From contig JAJRRO010000081.1 in NCBI GenBank assembly GCA_024279425.1, positions 1-64,000 of the forward strand: 64,000 bases of DNA, read 5' to 3'. The stretch comes from Bacteroidota bacterium. GTDB lineage: Bacteria > Bacteroidota > Bacteroidia > Flavobacteriales > Flavobacteriaceae. This document shows, in pieces, positions 55,574 through 63,956 of this stretch (positions within the stretch are counted from its first letter, which is position 1; the number at the start of each line of letters is the position of its first letter). The notes under the pieces were generated by a model, which was not told where the DNA came from, made no database searches, and worked only from the letters and a program-made list of their open reading frames with translations. The position numbers and the translations under genes were made by a program.

Positions 55574-56860
55574 TTAAGTAATAATAAGCGGTTCTCCTTC
55601 GATAAACTGTTTGTAGTTCGGCGAAAGTCTCACTCCCCAACCTGGGGCGTCGGGTATAAACCACTTGCCATCATCAAATAAGTAACTATTGGCCATTAAT
55701 ACATGTTCCATATATCTCGAATCCTCTACAAATGGTATATTGGATTGTATCTTAGAAGCATGTAAACTCATCAAAAGCCCCATTTGACTTTGCCATACAT
55801 GAGGTATTAATTTTACATGGGCATATTTTTCCGCAGCCTTTGCCGTACGTACTATATTTGAAAAACCACATGTTGGCATATCTGGCTGAACATAGTTATA
55901 CACTCCCGTTTCAAAATACGAATTAAAAGTATCCATATTTTGAATGTTCTCACCTTCACCAATAGGAACAAAAGTGTTCTCTTCAAGAAGGATATCCCGC
56001 AATTTTAAATAGTGTACGGCATTATCCGGAAAGAGTTCTTCCATGAAGTACATAGTATAGGGGGCACATTCTTTCATTAATTTTACTGCCCAATCAAATT
56101 TATTACGATAGCCATTATTTGCGTCGGCCATAATATTAAAGTTACTCCCTACGGCCTCTCTTAGGGCAATAAATGCCTCAATATCACGCTCCACACCAGC
56201 CTCTCCGGGAAGCCACTTGTCAGGCCTTCCTAATTTTATTTTAATAGCTCGATAGCCATCGTGTTTAATTTGTTTACCAATAGTCCCTATGATACTTGCA
56301 TCCGTATTGTTGGCTATATCCTCAAAATACAAAGTGCCATCATACGGATCTATTCCATGGCGAACGCTAGTACCCATTAGTTGCCAAACCGGTAGATTCT
56401 TTAGCTTGCCAAGGGCATCTAATATTGCACTTTCAACCCATTCATAATTAGCGTCATAAAAATACTTCTCTATACTCTTTTCAACCCCAGTAATCTTTTC
56501 GGCATCCCACTGATACAATGAAAATATGTCTTTCCCAATAAGCGCCCTGATCGTACGAACAACATCATCCTTAATGGGTCGATATCCATGGGTACCGATA
56601 CCTATGGTGCCATCGGAAAGTTCTATTAACACGGTCCTTCGGCTGCCCATAATTCCTTTGGGCTTTTTGTCATAGGCATTCATGCCAATAAACCGATAGA
56701 AAGACCCTCCTGATGTAAAAACAGTAATTTTATGTATTGTGGGGCCCTTTTCCATTCTTTTTGCGAACACATCATTTGCTTTTGATCCTGAAACTCCTCC
56801 AACTGCCAATGCAGTCGAAGCTAGCCCAACATTCCTTAGAAAACCTCTTCTTGATGACAT
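55574..56860 (-). CDS. Mandelate-racemase-type enolase superfamily enzyme, Tat-exported
   Basis: A 428-aa enzyme with a twin-arginine signal (SSRRGFLRNVGLASTALAVGG). The C-terminal barrel shows the MR-subgroup pattern: KxK in AIKIKLGRP, metal ligands in MADANNGY, YFMEELFP and PIGEGENI, and the His base in LIPHVWQSQMG. These enzymes abstract a proton alpha to a carboxylate, mostly as sugar-acid dehydratases or racemases. The substrate is unknown. It is convergent with the sulfatase gene and belongs to the sugar-acid set up to 63 kb. Confidence 0.85.
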   Translation of the reverse strand: MSSRRGFLRNVGLASTALAVGGVSGSKANDVFAKRMEKGPTIHKITVFTSGGSFYRFIGMNAYDKKPKGIMGSRRTVLIELSDGTIGIGTHGYRPIKDDVVRTIRALIGKDIFSLYQWDAEKITGVEKSIEKYFYDANYEWVESAILDALGKLKNLPVWQLMGTSVRHGIDPYDGTLYFEDIANNTDASIIGTIGKQIKHDGYRAIKIKLGRPDKWLPGEAGVERDIEAFIALREAVGSNFNIMADANNGYRNKFDWAVKLMKECAPYTMYFMEELFPDNAVHYLKLRDILLEENTFVPIGEGENIQNMDTFNSYFETGVYNYVQPDMPTCGFSNIVRTAKAAEKYAHVKLIPHVWQSQMGLLMSLHASKIQSNIPFVEDSRYMEHVLMANSYLFDDGKWFIPDAPGWGVRLSPNYKQFIEGEPLIIT

Positions 56861-57028
56861 ATTCGATTGTTTTAGATTCTATTTTAAGTATTTGAATTGG
56901 ATTTCGGCGTATTAACCAAGGTGGTACAGTGAGTCAGAGATCCCTAATCTGTTCAGCAGCTACAGGAGTTCCCGTTGGGAGACTAAGTTAACAACTACTT
57001 ATTTAAATTAATGTGTATCAAAATCCTA

Positions 57029-58078
57029 TTATTTGGGTACATAATGATACGATTCTCCCCAAGCAAGTACTAAAAATGGTGTTAACGATCCTTTTAGTCT
57101 TGTGTATGTCAGCCAATTGGATTCCCTGTGATCTATGGTATGTCCCATCTCATTTTCATGGCCTGTAATTACCAATTGAGGCTGAAAGCCTTCGATCATT
57201 CTATGAATATCTGGGGTCCAGCAATTTGGAAAAAGGACATCCACAGGATTTTGAGCTCCTATTGTGTCTATCCAATCCCAATCTCCCATTGGGCCTGATT
57301 GATCACCGGTTTGTGCAAAGGACATTCCCTCTGGAGTAAAGACCAAAGGCACGTTATTTTCAATATCACTACCTTGATGTCCTGGATTATTGATGACCTT
57401 TAATTGTTGTTTACCCTTTTGTATTTTTAAAGCGTGAATCTTATTTGACACTCTTTCGAGATGGGTTATTTTTTTATGAATGGACTCATCTTTCCAAACC
57501 TCTGGTGCAGCAACAACCGGTTTCCCTTGGTCAAGAAATGATTGGGCTACCCACAAATCTGCATGGTCACGGTGTCTATGACTTATGAACAATGCATCAC
57601 ATTGGTCAATCATCATTGCCATTGATTTGTTATCTATGAGAAAACCATCAGCTTTCGCGGAGTGCGCCCGAACAAGATCAAACCCAAAAGTAACACTGGC
57701 AGTACGAACAATAAAACCGTGGTTGTACAATTTCCAAATCATGGCTCCCTTTCCAACATCCGTTTGCTGAAGTTCTTTTATTGCCAATGCTATTCTTTTG
57801 CGCAAAAAATCCTGGACAGAAGGTCTAAATGCGGCTAGCCTCTCATGTAGAACACCGTCCAACATAAGCATTGCCATTCTACGCTCCAAAGGTTCTTCAT
57901 ACGATGGCGGATATTTAGAAAGTGCTTCTTCAACAAGGCCTAAGGTGATTTTATCCTGTTGATTCATAAACCCCTCAATATCTCCCCACCAGTTTAATTT
58001 TTCACTATTTTCGTTTTGCGCAAGTATAGCACTATGGGCCATAAGAAATAAAACAACGCATAAGATAAGTTGTTTCAT
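57029..58078 (-). CDS. MBL-fold metallo-hydrolase, exported
   Basis: A 349-aa protein with a signal peptide (LILCVVLFLMAHSAILAQ). The metallo-beta-lactamase fold carries the zinc motif in FISHRHRDHADLWVAQ (HxHxDH), plus NNPGHQGSD, FAQTGDQSG and VITGHENEMGHTID. I start at 58078 (MKQLILCV), where the signal begins; an in-frame start at 58243 adds 55 residues lacking signal character. It is similar in layout to UlaG-like lactonases, so a lactone-opening role in sugar-acid breakdown is possible but unproven. Confidence 0.85.
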   Translation of the reverse strand: MKQLILCVVLFLMAHSAILAQNENSEKLNWWGDIEGFMNQQDKITLGLVEEALSKYPPSYEEPLERRMAMLMLDGVLHERLAAFRPSVQDFLRKRIALAIKELQQTDVGKGAMIWKLYNHGFIVRTASVTFGFDLVRAHSAKADGFLIDNKSMAMMIDQCDALFISHRHRDHADLWVAQSFLDQGKPVVAAPEVWKDESIHKKITHLERVSNKIHALKIQKGKQQLKVINNPGHQGSDIENNVPLVFTPEGMSFAQTGDQSGPMGDWDWIDTIGAQNPVDVLFPNCWTPDIHRMIEGFQPQLVITGHENEMGHTIDHRESNWLTYTRLKGSLTPFLVLAWGESYHYVPK

Positions 58079-58199
58079 AACAACAAGGTTTATTGGTGGA
58101 TATGTTCTCCAAATTCTAAAAAACTTCTTGTCTTGGCAAAGGCATTTCCTAAATTTTGTATGAATATTTATTCTTTTCAAAACACTATTTTTAAAATTT

Positions 58200-58682
58200 T
58201 CAAAGCTTGTATGCTTGACGAGAGAGTAATTTCCATTCTGCACCAGTTTGTTTTTGATAAATCTGAATACAGCCCAAACTTAGGGCAATGGGCTTGCCAT
58301 CATCTAGGGCTTCCACTACAAAAATATGCCTGACTACCGCTGTATTGCCAGAAAGATAAATGGTCTGGTTTTCAGGAGATATTGACAAATAATCAAAGGT
58401 GCCGAGTGTCACATCATCAATAAATTGCTTTTTATTTTCAATTCTGCCACTTGAATGTCCGTATGTAAGTTGATTTGAACACAAATTTTCTAATAGTTCT
58501 TTATTTCTATCAATCATTGCATCATAAAGTTCAGTCACTATACTTGCCACTTCATCTTCGTTAGGTACTTCAGCAATCTCTATAGTTTTAATTTCTACGG
58601 TTGACGATTTTTCCTTTTTATCTTTGCATCCTGTCATGCATAAAAAGGCCACTAAAAGGGAAATATGTAAATATTGTTTCAT
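58200..58682 (-). CDS. NTF2-like (DUF4440-type) lipoprotein
   Basis: A 160-aa exported protein with lipobox FLCMTGCKD. The remaining domain (ELYDAMIDRNKELLENLCSNQLTYGHSSGRIENKKQFIDDV and IYLSGNTAVVRHIFVVEALDDGKPIALSLGCIQIYQKQTGAEWKLLSRQA) is an NTF2/SnoaL-like cone fold. Proteins of this type are small binding or hydrolytic domains; no function can be given. It lies 27 bp downstream of the mutarotase-fold gene and before the MBL gene on the same strand. Confidence 0.85.
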   Translation of the reverse strand: MKQYLHISLLVAFLCMTGCKDKKEKSSTVEIKTIEIAEVPNEDEVASIVTELYDAMIDRNKELLENLCSNQLTYGHSSGRIENKKQFIDDVTLGTFDYLSISPENQTIYLSGNTAVVRHIFVVEALDDGKPIALSLGCIQIYQKQTGAEWKLLSRQAYKL

Positions 58683-58709
58683 TTTGAAATGATTATTAAT
58701 TAATGTTTA

Positions 58710-59684
58710 TCAGAAGGTTATACTATAAAATTCGTATTTAATTTTCCATTTGGCCGTTTCACCTGGGGCCACACTAAGATTTATGTATGGCTCAGGACAA
58801 ACTGTTTTTTGCGCCGACCAAAAGACCATACGAGACAAGGGTCTGTCACAGCTAATTTTCACGCCGGCACCTGAAATTCTATTTTCAACCCAAATTTTAT
58901 ATCCATTTTCATTTTCATCAAAACCGGTTATATCACTCATATAAACATGACTGTCTTCATTCAAATTTTTTATAAAAACAATTTCGTTCTTTTTTATCTC
59001 AGCGAATTCTCCAATTCCTTTACCATTTCCGACAATTTTAAACGGGAATTTAATCGTGTAACCTGGCCCAATGTTCATACTGTCAACGAAAAAGAAGTTA
59101 TGATTGTAGAACTCTGTATCAATTGTATGATCTCCTTTATTCGTAAATATATGTTCCAAAACCAATTCGGATTTACCCTTAGATAGACTAATGATTTTTT
59201 CATATTCATATGCATAATCTCTATTCTTCAAATCATGAATGAATACTATTTGAGAAGGTGATTCTTGAATTTTCCATTCTCCTGCATTTTGTATTTCATA
59301 TGTTTTGAATCTGGAATATTTTGGTTCTTCCGGTTTTAAGAGGGCACCAACACCGATTTTGACAAAGCTGCCTCCTATTTCCGCTTCTTCATATCCTAAC
59401 GGATTAAATTCTTCCACAGGGCCCATAACCGATTCGTGTACTTTTGGGTCGTACTTTTTAAACCATTTTCCAAAATACGAGTGTCCATCATGTTCGAGAA
59501 CCGGAATAATTCCAGACCAATCAAAACGTGTGGCTCGATAATAGCCTTTTTGTTGGTCGGGCAAATATATGGTTGCGTTAATCAAACCATTTGAAATATT
59601 GGCTTGAGGAACCTCTTGGCCGATGCCTCGGCTTAAAAAAAATAGATAAAATACAGCGCTTAGCCAGTTCTTTACTTTCTTCAT
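58710..59684 (-). CDS. Exported galactose-mutarotase-fold protein
   Basis: A 324-aa protein with a signal peptide (WLSAVFYLFFLSRGIGQ). Strand-rich text with NGLINATIYLPDQQKGYYRATRFDWSGIIPVLEHDGHSYFGKWF, HIFTNKGDHTIDTEFYNHNFFFVD and AQKTVCPEPYINLSVAPGETAKWKIKYEF resembles aldose 1-epimerase-like proteins of the galactose mutarotase superfamily. No close family name is recognisable, and the catalytic His/Glu pair is not certain. In context it may convert sugar anomers in the periplasm. Confidence 0.7.
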   Translation of the reverse strand: MKKVKNWLSAVFYLFFLSRGIGQEVPQANISNGLINATIYLPDQQKGYYRATRFDWSGIIPVLEHDGHSYFGKWFKKYDPKVHESVMGPVEEFNPLGYEEAEIGGSFVKIGVGALLKPEEPKYSRFKTYEIQNAGEWKIQESPSQIVFIHDLKNRDYAYEYEKIISLSKGKSELVLEHIFTNKGDHTIDTEFYNHNFFFVDSMNIGPGYTIKFPFKIVGNGKGIGEFAEIKKNEIVFIKNLNEDSHVYMSDITGFDENENGYKIWVENRISGAGVKISCDRPLSRMVFWSAQKTVCPEPYINLSVAPGETAKWKIKYEFYSITF

Positions 59685-59709
59685 CTCAGTGTTTTTAATT
59701 CTATATTAA

Positions 59710-59862
59710 TCAGGTAATGAGCATGACCATGGCGTTTTCACAAACAATCCCGGGGTTCGAAGAGGCAATACCCAAATCTTGAACCTCCTTATCCTGATTA
59801 ACCGAATGTCTCATATAAAGGTCAACGATTCCATTTTCTCCAAATTCTTTGACTGCTGAAAA
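59710..59862 (-). pseudogene. Unidentified C-terminal gene fragment
   Basis: The minus-strand frame is open for 50 codons from a TAA at 59865-59863 to a TGA at 59712-59710 but has no suitable start. The text (AVKEFGENGIVDLYMRHSV, later NPGIVCENAMVMLIT) reads like a real protein tail. The FGENGIVDL part is weakly reminiscent of carboxymuconolactone-decarboxylase-like proteins, but I cannot assign it. It lies directly downstream of the ManD-like gene and is probably what remains of a deleted gene. Confidence 0.4.
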
Positions 59863-59871
59863 TTAATAGTG

Positions 59872-61245
59872 TTAAGGTCGATTGGGTGTGCCATCCTTTC
59901 CTCGTACTTGTGTCCAATTGTAATTATATTTTACAGGAGGATATTTTTTCGCCAACTTTTCGTCAATGTCAATGCCCAGACCTGGCGCTTCATTAACCGA
60001 CATATATCCGTTTGCTACAGTGGGCATTCCCGGAAATACTTCAAGTACCTTGTCTTCTGGGGTTCTTATGACTTTGGCAGCCTCTTGAATACCAAAATTC
60101 CAAATGGCATAATCGATATGGGCATTGGCTGCGTGCCCTACAGGGGAAGTATCACCTGGGCCATGCCATGCCGTTCTTACGTTGAACCATTCACCCAATC
60201 TAGCCACTTTCATGGCTGGAGTGATTCCTCCGATTTGTGAAATATGTATCCTGATATAATCATAGAGTCTGTTTTTCATAGGTTCAAGCCATTCATGCGG
60301 ATTGTTCAATAATTCGCCCATGGCGATCGGTACACTCGTATTTTCCCTTAACAGGTCAAACCAGCCCATATTCTCTGGAGAGAAAGGGTCTTCTATAAAA
60401 AAGGGTCTGTATTCTTCTACTTTTTTTATCATGTCAATGGCATCCATGGGCTGAAGACGTTCGTGCATATCATGAAGTAATTCTAGGTCGTCCCCAAACT
60501 TTTCACGTACCTTTTTGAACATTTCAACCGTACCACGTTTGTAAGCTTGCGGATCTATGGTCGGGTCATTCTGACTTCCAAAACCAGCCTTCTTCCAATC
60601 AGGATCGGTTGCCAAATGTGTAGATCCATAGCCCCCTAACTGAATCCGAATATTCCGGTAACCTTCTTCTTTATACTTTGCAACACTATCGATAACTTCG
60701 CTTACGGATCTACCTGAGGCATGGGTATAGGTATCCACGGCAAACCTCACTTTGCCACCCAATAAATCATAAACAGGCATTCCAGCCATTTTACCCTTAA
60801 TATCCCAGAGCGCTTGATCAAGACCACTTAGCGCATTGTTCAATACCGGTCCGTTTCGCCAATACGAACTTTGATACGCGGTTTGCCACATGTCTTCAAT
60901 ATTGGAAACATTTTTGCCTTTACAAAAAGGATCTAGATACTCTTCAATTGCCGATACTACGGTATGTGCCCTTTGTGTAAATGTGGCACAACCCAATCCG
61001 TACAGGCCATCTTGATTGGTTTCAACCTTTACAATGACCAGATTTATCCCATAGGGCGCGGTCAAAATGGCGCGAACCTTTGTAATCTTAACTTGTAACC
61101 CTTTTTCGTAAGAGGACGTTGTAGCTGTATGGGTGGCTGCATGGGCATCTGAGCTTCCGAAAAGACCCAATACGCTGGCTGTAGAACCCAATCCTATTGT
61201 TTTAAGAACGTTCCTTCGGTTTAGTTGATTTCCTTCATTTTTCAT
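59872..61245 (-). CDS. ManD-type enolase superfamily dehydratase, Tat-type N-terminus
   Basis: A 457-aa protein of the D-mannonate/D-gluconate dehydratase group. A twin-arginine-like signal (NRRNVLKTIGLGSTASVLGLFG) precedes the enolase fold. Family text: TQRAHTVVSAIEEYLDPFCKGK, ALWDIKGKMAGMPVYDLLGG, the metal ligand and base in LLHDMHERL (Asp and His), IEDPFSPE, GELLNNPHEW, HISQIGG, and the hallmark HGPGDTSPVGHAANAHID. It would dehydrate a six-carbon sugar acid to a 2-keto-3-deoxy acid. Export of such an enzyme is unusual compared with the cytoplasmic versions. Confidence 0.9.
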   Translation of the reverse strand: MKNEGNQLNRRNVLKTIGLGSTASVLGLFGSSDAHAATHTATTSSYEKGLQVKITKVRAILTAPYGINLVIVKVETNQDGLYGLGCATFTQRAHTVVSAIEEYLDPFCKGKNVSNIEDMWQTAYQSSYWRNGPVLNNALSGLDQALWDIKGKMAGMPVYDLLGGKVRFAVDTYTHASGRSVSEVIDSVAKYKEEGYRNIRIQLGGYGSTHLATDPDWKKAGFGSQNDPTIDPQAYKRGTVEMFKKVREKFGDDLELLHDMHERLQPMDAIDMIKKVEEYRPFFIEDPFSPENMGWFDLLRENTSVPIAMGELLNNPHEWLEPMKNRLYDYIRIHISQIGGITPAMKVARLGEWFNVRTAWHGPGDTSPVGHAANAHIDYAIWNFGIQEAAKVIRTPEDKVLEVFPGMPTVANGYMSVNEAPGLGIDIDEKLAKKYPPVKYNYNWTQVRGKDGTPNRP

Positions 61246-61295
61246 AATAGATATTTAAGTTAGAGCCTTCTATAAAAAGCATATTTCTATTTAAA

Positions 61296-61537
61296 TCAGT
61301 TTATTTTTGAGCGAATTCTCCCAAAGACTCGGGTTCTTCTTTCCAATAAAAAATTTCCTATGACCAGATAATCTATCTCGGTCTTTTTAAATGTCGAATA
61401 GGCATCCTCTAGGCTACAAACCAAGCGTTCCCCTCTTATGTTGAAAGAAGTGTTTACTAATATTCCATAACCCGTCAATTTTTAAACTCCGTAATTAATT
61501 GCCAAAAAGGTGGATTGGATTCTTTTTGCTCAAATCC
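61296..61537 (-). pseudogene. C-terminal remnant of a carbamoyltransferase, frameshifted
   Basis: Two frames join to a carbamoyltransferase (NodU/CmcH-type) C-terminus. QKESNPPFWQLITEFK comes first; a missing A in a poly-A run (five instead of six, 61479-61483) shifts the frame; then LTGYGILVNTSFNIRGERLVC and EIDYLVIGNFLLE follow. NTSFN-RGE and the DYLVIGNF ending are family hallmarks. Only about 80 of roughly 580 residues remain, with a stop (TGA) before the start of the visible part. Inactive. Confidence 0.8.
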
Positions 61538-61663
61538 TCACCTAAATGGGCTTACTCGTCAAAATGCTTACTGATTTCAGAAGTAGTCTTACCCATATCC
61601 TGATTTATGTACTCAGTAAAAAAAAACAAAAGTTCCTTGAGACCTCAACCCGGTTTCAAAAAT

Positions 61664-61855
61664 TCAGTCACTAAGAAGTCTTCTTGCCTTTTTTTTGGTG
61701 TAGTAGAACCCAAATGCACTTATTATCAGTATTGGAATTATCGACCAAGCCCATTCGTCAATTATCGAACCGTGCAAATGACTGGTAACACTAGGGTGGG
61801 CATTCATGATTTTGGTGCCAATTGCCAAAAATAGAATTGAGAATACTTTTTTCAT
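61664..61855 (-). CDS. Small membrane protein of unknown function
   Basis: A 63-aa protein with a signal-like helix (MKKVFSILFLAIGTKIMNA), a His-containing stretch (HPSVTSHLHGSIIDEW) and a second hydrophobic helix (WSIIPILIISAFGFYYT), ending in KKKARRLL. The layout is plausible for a genuine short exported membrane protein. It stands between two gene remnants, downstream of the LarC fragment, and could itself be left over from an older operon. Confidence 0.6.
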   Translation of the reverse strand: MKKVFSILFLAIGTKIMNAHPSVTSHLHGSIIDEWAWSIIPILIISAFGFYYTKKKARRLLSD

Positions 61856-61858
61856 TGT

Positions 61859-62032
61859 TTAAAAATTTAAAAAATTATTACTTATTTTACTATATACCTG
61901 ATATGGAGGTTGATTGTTCTCTTTAGCCAATTTCTTGACATCTTTATATTCGGGTTTCACTTTTAAATTATCGGTAGGAGTTAGTGTCTCTTTGACATGA
62001 ATCTCTCCTAAAGGCATATTCTTTACTTTCAT
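61859..62032 (-). pseudogene. LarC C-terminal fragment (nickel chelatase of the lactate racemase cofactor)
   Basis: A 57-codon frame: MPLGEIHVKETLTP, then KVKPEYKDVKKLAKENNQPPYQVY. These match the C-terminal end of LarC/DUF111 proteins, which insert nickel into the pincer cofactor of lactate racemase-like enzymes. Intact LarC has roughly 400 residues. The ATG overlaps the aldo/keto reductase stop (TAATG), so the fragment could still be translated, but it lacks the catalytic parts. Confidence 0.7.
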
Positions 62033-63054
62033 TAAGCAAATATCCTTTTGTAATTTTCAACAATAAGGCCTGCGTAAGGTCTAGCATAGTTGACCAACCT
62101 ATCCATATCTTCAACTGAAAGTTTCTTGAATTCCTTTAACACCTTTACATTCGCTTCAAGCTCATGGGTAAATCTGCAACCGCTACATAAAGTTGATACC
62201 GGCAACGAGTACACATATTCATGTAAATTTGCATGTGAGAGCTTGGTTTTTGCTACAACATCAGGAATGTCCTTTGTTCGTATGTCCTGAGGTGTAGTAT
62301 CGATTCTTCCTCCCATCATACTTCCTCCAGCCATGGTTTTCATTGCTATAACACCATACCCTTTTTTGTTCAAAACAGGCAATAGTTCATGTTGAAAAGA
62401 TTCGAAAGAAGGGTCACAAACGTTCAACGGCATTTGGCATGTATCAAATTCAATACCCAATTCGTCAAGTTTACTAAGGAAATATAGGTGTGTTTTTGGG
62501 TTTTGATGACCCGTGAACCCTAAATAACGCGTTTTCCCTTTTTCTTTTGCCTCTAGGAAAACATCAAGAACGCCATCACGAAGGCGATTATCTACGTCTT
62601 TTGGTGTGGTAAAGGTGTGTATTTGCCAAAGATCCAAATAATCTGTCTTTAAGGCTTTTAACGATTCATCCAATTGTTGTTGTACACCTTTACCCGTTTT
62701 AGCAGGAGCCTTTGACATTAGAAAAATTTCATCTCGATATTTAGGCGTAAGAAATTTGCCCATGTACTCTTCTGAACGCCCATTATGATAACGCCTTGCA
62801 TTATCGAAAAAGCGCACTCCCAGTTCCATAGAACGTTCCACCATTCTCTCTGCCTCTTTTGGATTTTCAGTAGAGCCCAAATGATAGCCCCCCAAGCAAA
62901 ATGCGGTTACTTTTTCTCCATTGCGAATTAGTTGTCTTTGAGGCAGTGTTTCGCCTAATTTATCATACGTTGGCATAGCAGAGGCCCAATCGGCGACTAA
63001 ACCAAATGCCGCTGCAGAAGCAGATTTCTTGAGAAAATTTCTACGGTTTTCCAT
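62032..63054 (-). CDS. Aldo/keto reductase with Tat-type N-terminus
   Basis: A 340-aa AKR. A twin-arginine-like start (ENRRNFLKKSASAAAFGLVAD) precedes the barrel. Family features: GSTENPKEAERMVERSMELGVRFFDNARRYHNGRSEEYMGKFL with the catalytic Asp and Tyr, FLMSKAPAKTGKG with Lys, and YLDLWQIHTFTT. A C-terminal SLPVSTLCSGCRFTHELEANVKVLKEF part follows the usual end. It likely reduces or oxidises a sugar in the same pathway as the enolase-superfamily enzymes. First gene of this minus-strand set. Confidence 0.88.
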   Translation of the reverse strand: MENRRNFLKKSASAAAFGLVADWASAMPTYDKLGETLPQRQLIRNGEKVTAFCLGGYHLGSTENPKEAERMVERSMELGVRFFDNARRYHNGRSEEYMGKFLTPKYRDEIFLMSKAPAKTGKGVQQQLDESLKALKTDYLDLWQIHTFTTPKDVDNRLRDGVLDVFLEAKEKGKTRYLGFTGHQNPKTHLYFLSKLDELGIEFDTCQMPLNVCDPSFESFQHELLPVLNKKGYGVIAMKTMAGGSMMGGRIDTTPQDIRTKDIPDVVAKTKLSHANLHEYVYSLPVSTLCSGCRFTHELEANVKVLKEFKKLSVEDMDRLVNYARPYAGLIVENYKRIFA

Positions 63055-63392
63055 ATCTATGTTTCAATTTTAAATCATGTTATACTTCTGTCGAAAAGAA
63101 GTATTGAATTTGTTTTAAATCAAATAGGTATTACAAAATATCCAAGTAAATTAATAAATAAGGCGTTAATTATTGACTAATAACCTATTAATATAAGTAT
63201 CCTTTCTGTTGTTTGGTCTTTTTTAACATTTTCAAGTGTTTGCTTTTGAATAATTTTTAGGCATTATAATTCCATTATCGTTAACCCCAGTCAAAGGGAA
63301 CCGAAACACATCCATTGCAGTTCGGAACATTTATAAAACTATGACATCATAGAGGAGACTTGGCAAGGAGGAGATTTAGCAATTTTAATTGC

Positions 63393-63442
63393 CAATTGTG
63401 TTCAATTGTGTTCAATTGTGTTCAATTGTGTTCAATTGTGTT
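63393..63442. repeat. Five perfect tandem copies of a 10-bp unit
   Basis: CAATTGTGTT is repeated five times without a mismatch. It lies in a gene-free stretch (63055-63822) that also contains a longer tandem duplication; no gene is seen there. Confidence 0.95.
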
Positions 63443-63546
63443 AAAAAATATCAAAGTATTGGTTAAACTTTTAAAAGTGTGAAGTTTTTTAAATCGAAAA
63501 AGCCTTCGATTTCTCAAAGGCCCTATGTTTACCAGATGAGCCCTAC

Positions 63547-63752
63547 TGGATTGAATATCCATTAAGTAAACCACTTTTGCAAACCTGCCTGCCAATGGCA
63601 TGGTAGAAAATCACAAAACACCTCTGTGCCTTGCTTTTTTTATTCCCTCAACTTCAAAACTGGATTACATATCCATTGGACAGCCATACTTGCAAATAGA
63701 AAATCACAAAGCACCTCTGTGCTCTGCTATTTTTATTCCCTCAACTTCGCCA
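63547..63752. repeat. Tandem duplication of a ~93-113-bp unit
   Basis: Two diverged copies start with CTGGATT-n-ATATCCATT and share TAGAAAATCACAAA, CACCTCTGTG and TATTCCCTCAACTTC. The second halves begin at 63604 and 63697. The first copy starts 7 bp inside a 13-bp match to the 3' end of the adjacent tRNA-Val gene. Confidence 0.8.
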
Positions 63753-63781
63753 AAAGTAAACTTTGGTTCATTTTCGGGAAT

Positions 63782-63812
63782 AAAAAAATCCGCATTATCT
63801 AATGCGGATTTT
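63782..63812 (-). terminator. Terminator downstream of tRNA-Val
   Basis: AAAATCCGCATT (63785-63796) pairs with AATGCGGATTTT (63801-63812) around a 4-nt loop. On the minus strand the hairpin is followed by TTTTTTTA. It lies 10 bp past the tRNA 3' end. Confidence 0.85.
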
Positions 63813-63822
63813 CTGCTTGATG

Positions 63823-63897
63823 TGGGCCCTACTGGATTCGAACCAGTGACCCCCTGGGTGTAAACCAGGTGCTCTGAACCAACTGAGCTAAGAGCCC
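63823..63897 (-). tRNA. tRNA-Val (TAC)
   Basis: A 75-nt cloverleaf on the minus strand: acceptor GGGCTCT/AGGGCCC with one G-T pair, D arm TAGCTCAGTTGG, anticodon stem CCTGG/CCAGG with loop TTTACAC (anticodon TAC), T arm GGTTCGAATCC, discriminator A. CCA is not encoded. A terminator hairpin follows. Confidence 0.95.
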
Positions 63898-63956
63898 GTA
63901 ACGGGGTGCAAATATAGAATAGTTTTCTTTTACCCAAAAGAAAAGATTAAAAAAAT

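Noticed and set aside
56900-57000. Minus-strand text SLPTGTPVAAEQIRDL followed by a stop
   Set aside because: It looks vaguely like a protein end, but it is too short, has no start and matches no family I can name.
61560-61660. Minus-strand peptide TEYINQDMGKTTSEISKHF
   Set aside because: Possibly another gene tail in the remnant zone, but only about 20 codons and unassignable, so not listed as a feature.
63491-63512. AAATCGAA/TTCGATTT hairpin as a terminator
   Set aside because: No T run follows on either strand and no gene ends nearby.
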